Below are positions 63,001 through 64,000 of a DNA stretch of 64,000 bases, piece after piece (position 1 is the stretch's first letter; every line of letters starts with the position of its first letter). Origin of the DNA: Nordella sp. HKS 07. Its GTDB lineage: Bacteria > Pseudomonadota > Alphaproteobacteria > Rhizobiales > Aestuariivirgaceae. The notes beneath the pieces are model-generated. The model ran no database searches. It had not been told where the DNA came from and worked only from the letters and a program-made list of their open reading frames with translations. The stretch lies in the NCBI RefSeq assembly GCF_011046735.1, contig NZ_CP049258.1, forward strand, positions 6,962,001-7,026,000, written 5' to 3'. The position numbers were made by a program, and so were the translations under genes.

Positions 63001-64000
63001 CACGGAACTCCGGTGTCAGAAGACCATTGGCGGTCGAGCGATCCGGCAGGATCCAGCGTACTGTGACGTCGGTGCCCGGCCCCGAGGTCACCTGCGCGAA
63101 GAAACGCAAGGGACGACCCGGGTCGATCACCACGGTGCGGTCGAATTCGCCGTCGGCCGATGCGACAGGGATGGGCGCGTACCCGTTTGCGTCTGTCGCC
63201 TGGCTGATTTGCACCGGCGTCGCCGTCGCCGCGTCGGCGCCCCATTCGGCGCGCAATTCGCCCTGCATGCCGAACGGATCGCCGAGCAGCACGTCGCGCA
63301 CGCCCAGCACGAGACTGCCCACTAACGGCGTCTCGTGCGGCAGATAAAGAAGCGCTTCGTTGATCGCGAGGCCCGTCCAGTCCGGTCCATGACTGCGGGC
63401 CAAGATGTCGGCCGGCGTGTAGGTTCCGGAAGCATCGAAGGTGAGCTGGCGCACCGTGAGCCCGATCGCCGAGTTGGCGACGAAGAAATGTGGCGGCACG
63501 AATTGCATGGACGCAACGCTGCCGGTCGGTGCGCTAGGCACCAGCGGATCCGGAAAGTCGACCAGGAACGGGCCGCCCCAGCCGCCAGGCCCGTTGGTGA
63601 TGCGCAGGATCGCGCTGCCGCTCAGCCGCACATCAGGGGACGCCGGGTCTGGCAACAGATGCGCGGGCGTCGTGCCGCTGCCTGGTATCAACTTGGCGGC
63701 CTTCAGCGATGGCACGACGATGCTGACCTGCTCCAGAAACAGGTCGAGTTGCAGCGGCGCCGGCGCCGGCTCGATATTGTTGACCGTCTGAACGCGCGTG
63801 GCCGCGAGTTGGAAGCGCACGCCGCGATCGAAGCCGGCGCCTTCGATCGACCAGCTGCGGATCGCATCCTCGATGCCTGTGTCCTCGATGGTCGGCAGCA
63901 GCGTGCCGTAGTGGAATGTGGCCGCCGAGGTCGTCGACGAGGTCAGGTCGACGGCGGTGAAGCGCTCGAGAAAGCTGCGCAGCCCGGCAGGAATGGCCGA
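57005..64000 (-). CDS. Giant beta-rich protein with an OmpA-like segment, start outside the window
   Basis: The frame is open from the window edge (64000) to TGA 57005, giving at least 2331 residues; the true start is beyond the window. The visible N-terminal portion is beta-rich. Around 61.9-62.4 kb lies an OmpA-like segment (RLVLIGRCDDVGDAAYN, ARERAAAMGDRLIALGV), as in peptidoglycan-binding or motor-type C-terminal domains, but here within a larger chain. The middle (about 59.7-61.2 kb) contains long beta-rich sequence with hydrophobic glycine turns (for example GIFGFVGQFVSNGERTFAM). No signal, catalytic motif or known toxin domain was found. The next gene begins 102 bases later, and an alternative frame bridges the two, so its C-terminus may be incomplete here. 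Confidence 0.75.
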   Translation of the reverse strand, partial: SAIPAGLRSFLERFTAVDLTSSTTSAATFHYGTLLPTIEDTGIEDAIRSWSIEGAGFDRGVRFQLAATRVQTVNNIEPAPAPLQLDLFLEQVSIVVPSLKAAKLIPGSGTTPAHLLPDPASPDVRLSGSAILRITNGPGGWGGPFLVDFPDPLVPSAPTGSVASMQFVPPHFFVANSAIGLTVRQLTFDASGTYTPADILARSHGPDWTGLAINEALLYLPHETPLVGSLVLGVRDVLLGDPFGMQGELRAEWGADAATATPVQISQATDANGYAPIPVASADGEFDRTVVIDPGRPLRFFAQVTSGPGTDVTVRWILPDRSTANGLLTPEFRARSGDTLVCIRSATAEGGSTPVDEPEIRHHFTAGRGATAKITVTHGGLSHDNVVHVSGSREVIAAAGLVFAVDPAPADPEAMTWQLGDSPTAPVASGATFALNGTSGLPASGRVDLVLDDNSGGVRRVRIQCLERAALLIGVEAGVFDADGASLVVQAVERTVELNLFHDDGSLIAADNPAELEGGNLVVPTNALAQVTVDNVAPAAPLPERHVRVRMVFDEANPSHEGEDIEAVEQLLADFPGARLVLIGRCDDVGDAAYNAVLARERAAAMGDRLIALGVAAGLIIYRGEQDDPATGWVGEGTAPDLTELGVPADQQGDDWYAFEQEDPNHPLPNTPGESGELRARREEYRRVDIYAEGDPANDIKLPPANGAFGSTRRRAWVPGPDGESPAPPVASSPELIHRVSVRVAWDSPTATTLADFVPTLAEVTVAYESERLSEPANMPAELPGTSIGTGSGAANSAEVLTVTGRWTYDARSGETLFAASVDSTGDPLGLFYADGDAAALAFAFGPAVVATVSPAFPGADAVGIAGVATAAIILQGAVKNGTGRVVCTGLSVEQKQRALDTLAGSQQQMLFDYESSFDVDLSVLNVLHLSTSKPLKVRYRNVGIRLDWSQTGWWNIASFVYEGISMEVVEPGQWQIDGPLGKFLGIVAVRMGTGSTWFEVDMAFNLDLGVVRLTSATIRIVAERNAPLSVEIRGLGVALSIPGVLEGSGMARINPDGSVAATLDVNVVAAGLLAQAELELKPELAYVAISVRVILPVGIPLANTGLGIFGFVGQFVSNGERTFAMPLDPDPVQAELDWYEQAFADKWGPAPGQWALGLGVIIGTLPDMGFTFNAQGMFVVAFPDPSVILGIDAKLLASPGQASDDPEPLQDEMRLIGLAVIDPEAVLIGVRGTYEIPKVLTVNVPLSAYFPLSGDPRGSFVHLGSDNITAESKVGIFTRAGDPVSMSLLPGVLDANVWAYFMLEERELHWLGNEDEFSFDGFAVGFGAGWNLTWKAGPLTLDASAELLVGLGTSPFKLVGGIWVDGLLDAKIASVGVSGNLIAEVIEQNGDMLTHLSGEFCGEIDLPLAPPIKKCIEIEIGNKLVDDIPTPAHPLKSVDLTGRRGNRVATATDGTPGTDHTVWPDTVPVLSFSHVPEIGPDLEDDWTLAARPNNPSPWAGSSELKYAFRLDRVELLEKTGEGFVKVDGPLDAVFWLPTHRGGVMSEDADAIWPSEHEGAALALLSWVPFTIFRHLTNGGEGLPADPVETLEDVCDTIVVGHETCAPGIDAERLEPGRIKIRSRRGKGDPVATVFTVFGTTTLGGMSWRELGLALACLGLHPIAEGIVDLDLPVVLPDGRRMLRGYELPGVAQAGPRYASLGWEGRFEPAIAKGQAVLEVCDQGHGVMAPTRCFPFDGVNKVDGEDRWDAGGLRFVKTLTPDGSTVLVGSNGALIVGLGTLRVIFPFPVNWASLSVVHPLATATLTIKGLGGQRLGTRVIPRDSAPQTVVIEDVGPFSELVIVSLDGRLGIESVCVRAGLGEPDTPLAIPPLLGQKLDGEFVLWDAQVLVEKAPRRGQRCRQILYTSPDAGGWQAIGVPAMQSATIRLVGVCGLTTTLEQVRIRDQDARDTLREGWNVKAGLTSETRPLLKPDTEYRLRLAMSWAGWRPANPGAQPPATVADSSWQVFPDVELNFLTAAEGALDHSAPPLVPLQDETSFDPRAVARYLIGFEPEGAMSPPHFLDDALLAHFEVDHVEQLLAQYDRALVMTLRRTNPSAGSAMNGRPMAIALDVGRSSLEPARLDKVDARVITALRADPRCLKTDVNTGGVTLSITADLEPDAEYDLALFAPPVDDEDDESLLVARTHFRSSRYPDVSALLTGLGFGLSERAVTIPFDFVIANGATMPAPDTSASDAALDDALRIIGMDPWPVVGVGRTVAIWRPGSAAGEYLLAGLLLESPEPIERGARCGIVQALVTGGASDVVLTACRVNSACTRVLLATATAQGLPLR

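Noticed and set aside
50181-64000. Giant operon as a polyketide or nonribosomal peptide synthetase
   Set aside because: No ketosynthase, adenylation, carrier or condensation motif is present in any of the three proteins.

Overview
The window looks like a chromosomal segment of a high-GC alphaproteobacterium, most likely order Hyphomicrobiales (Rhizobiales). The signs are a tRNA-His without an encoded G-1 and with A73, a phasin next to PHA-type genes, an ELM1-family protein, a cell-cycle-type PAS histidine kinase, and short intergenic repeats of the kind scattered through rhizobial genomes. The genus cannot be fixed from the sequence alone.

Layout. 1-6.0 kb: glyoxylate/glycolate metabolism (glcE end, glcF, malate synthase A, glycerate 2-kinase) and an ELM1-like gene. 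6.2-19.6 kb: a surface-glycan locus on one strand. It holds a sulfotransferase, glycosyltransferase-like genes, two extended SDRs, and a heptose-nucleotide pathway (GmhA-type isomerase, an HldE-type kinase/nucleotidyltransferase with its two domains in reversed order, an HddC-type nucleotidyltransferase). A split transketolase could supply sedoheptulose-7-phosphate, and a HAD phosphatase, a Zn-dehydrogenase, an APH-like kinase and a methyltransferase follow. 20-24.6 kb: two small convergent membrane proteins, tRNA-His, a phasin with a clear terminator and a possible PhaR-type operator, and a large PAS histidine kinase. 24.6-26.5 kb: mobile-element debris and an apparently intact IS110/IS1111-type insertion sequence. 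26.6-30.4 kb: a second glycan block (two C-methyltransferase-family proteins, a WbuC cupin, an SDR). 30.5-35.5 kb: acetoacetyl-CoA synthetase, an AsmA-family protein, MoaE and a membrane-anchored nuclease.

35.8-44.7 kb is the most unusual part: two convergent operons. The plus-strand operon encodes a CHAT protease fused to a SIR2-like domain, translationally coupled to a STAND-type ATPase with a transmembrane helix and an FHA-like domain. The minus-strand operon encodes a CHAT/C25-like protease, a CHAT protease with a helical C-terminal region, and an alpha/beta hydrolase with a GHSFG elbow. This reads as a multi-protease sensing/effector (conflict or immunity) system that I cannot match to a named one. 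Decayed phage genes (terminase tail; a small phage-type ORF with an AUA in place of its start) lie beside it, and tRNA-Thr is about 1.6 kb beyond it.

46.6-50 kb: a frameshifted Rap1a/Tai-like gene, a CDF metal exporter, a VIT-like membrane protein and a frameshifted Ca2+/H+ antiporter gene. 50.2-64 kb: an operon of three giant genes (1155, 1081 and at least 2331 codons) encoding beta-rich proteins without signal peptides, one with a PLD-like C-terminus and one with an OmpA-like segment. The last runs off the window and appears frameshifted near its 3' end. Several single-base frameshifts in otherwise good genes leave open either real decay or assembly indels.
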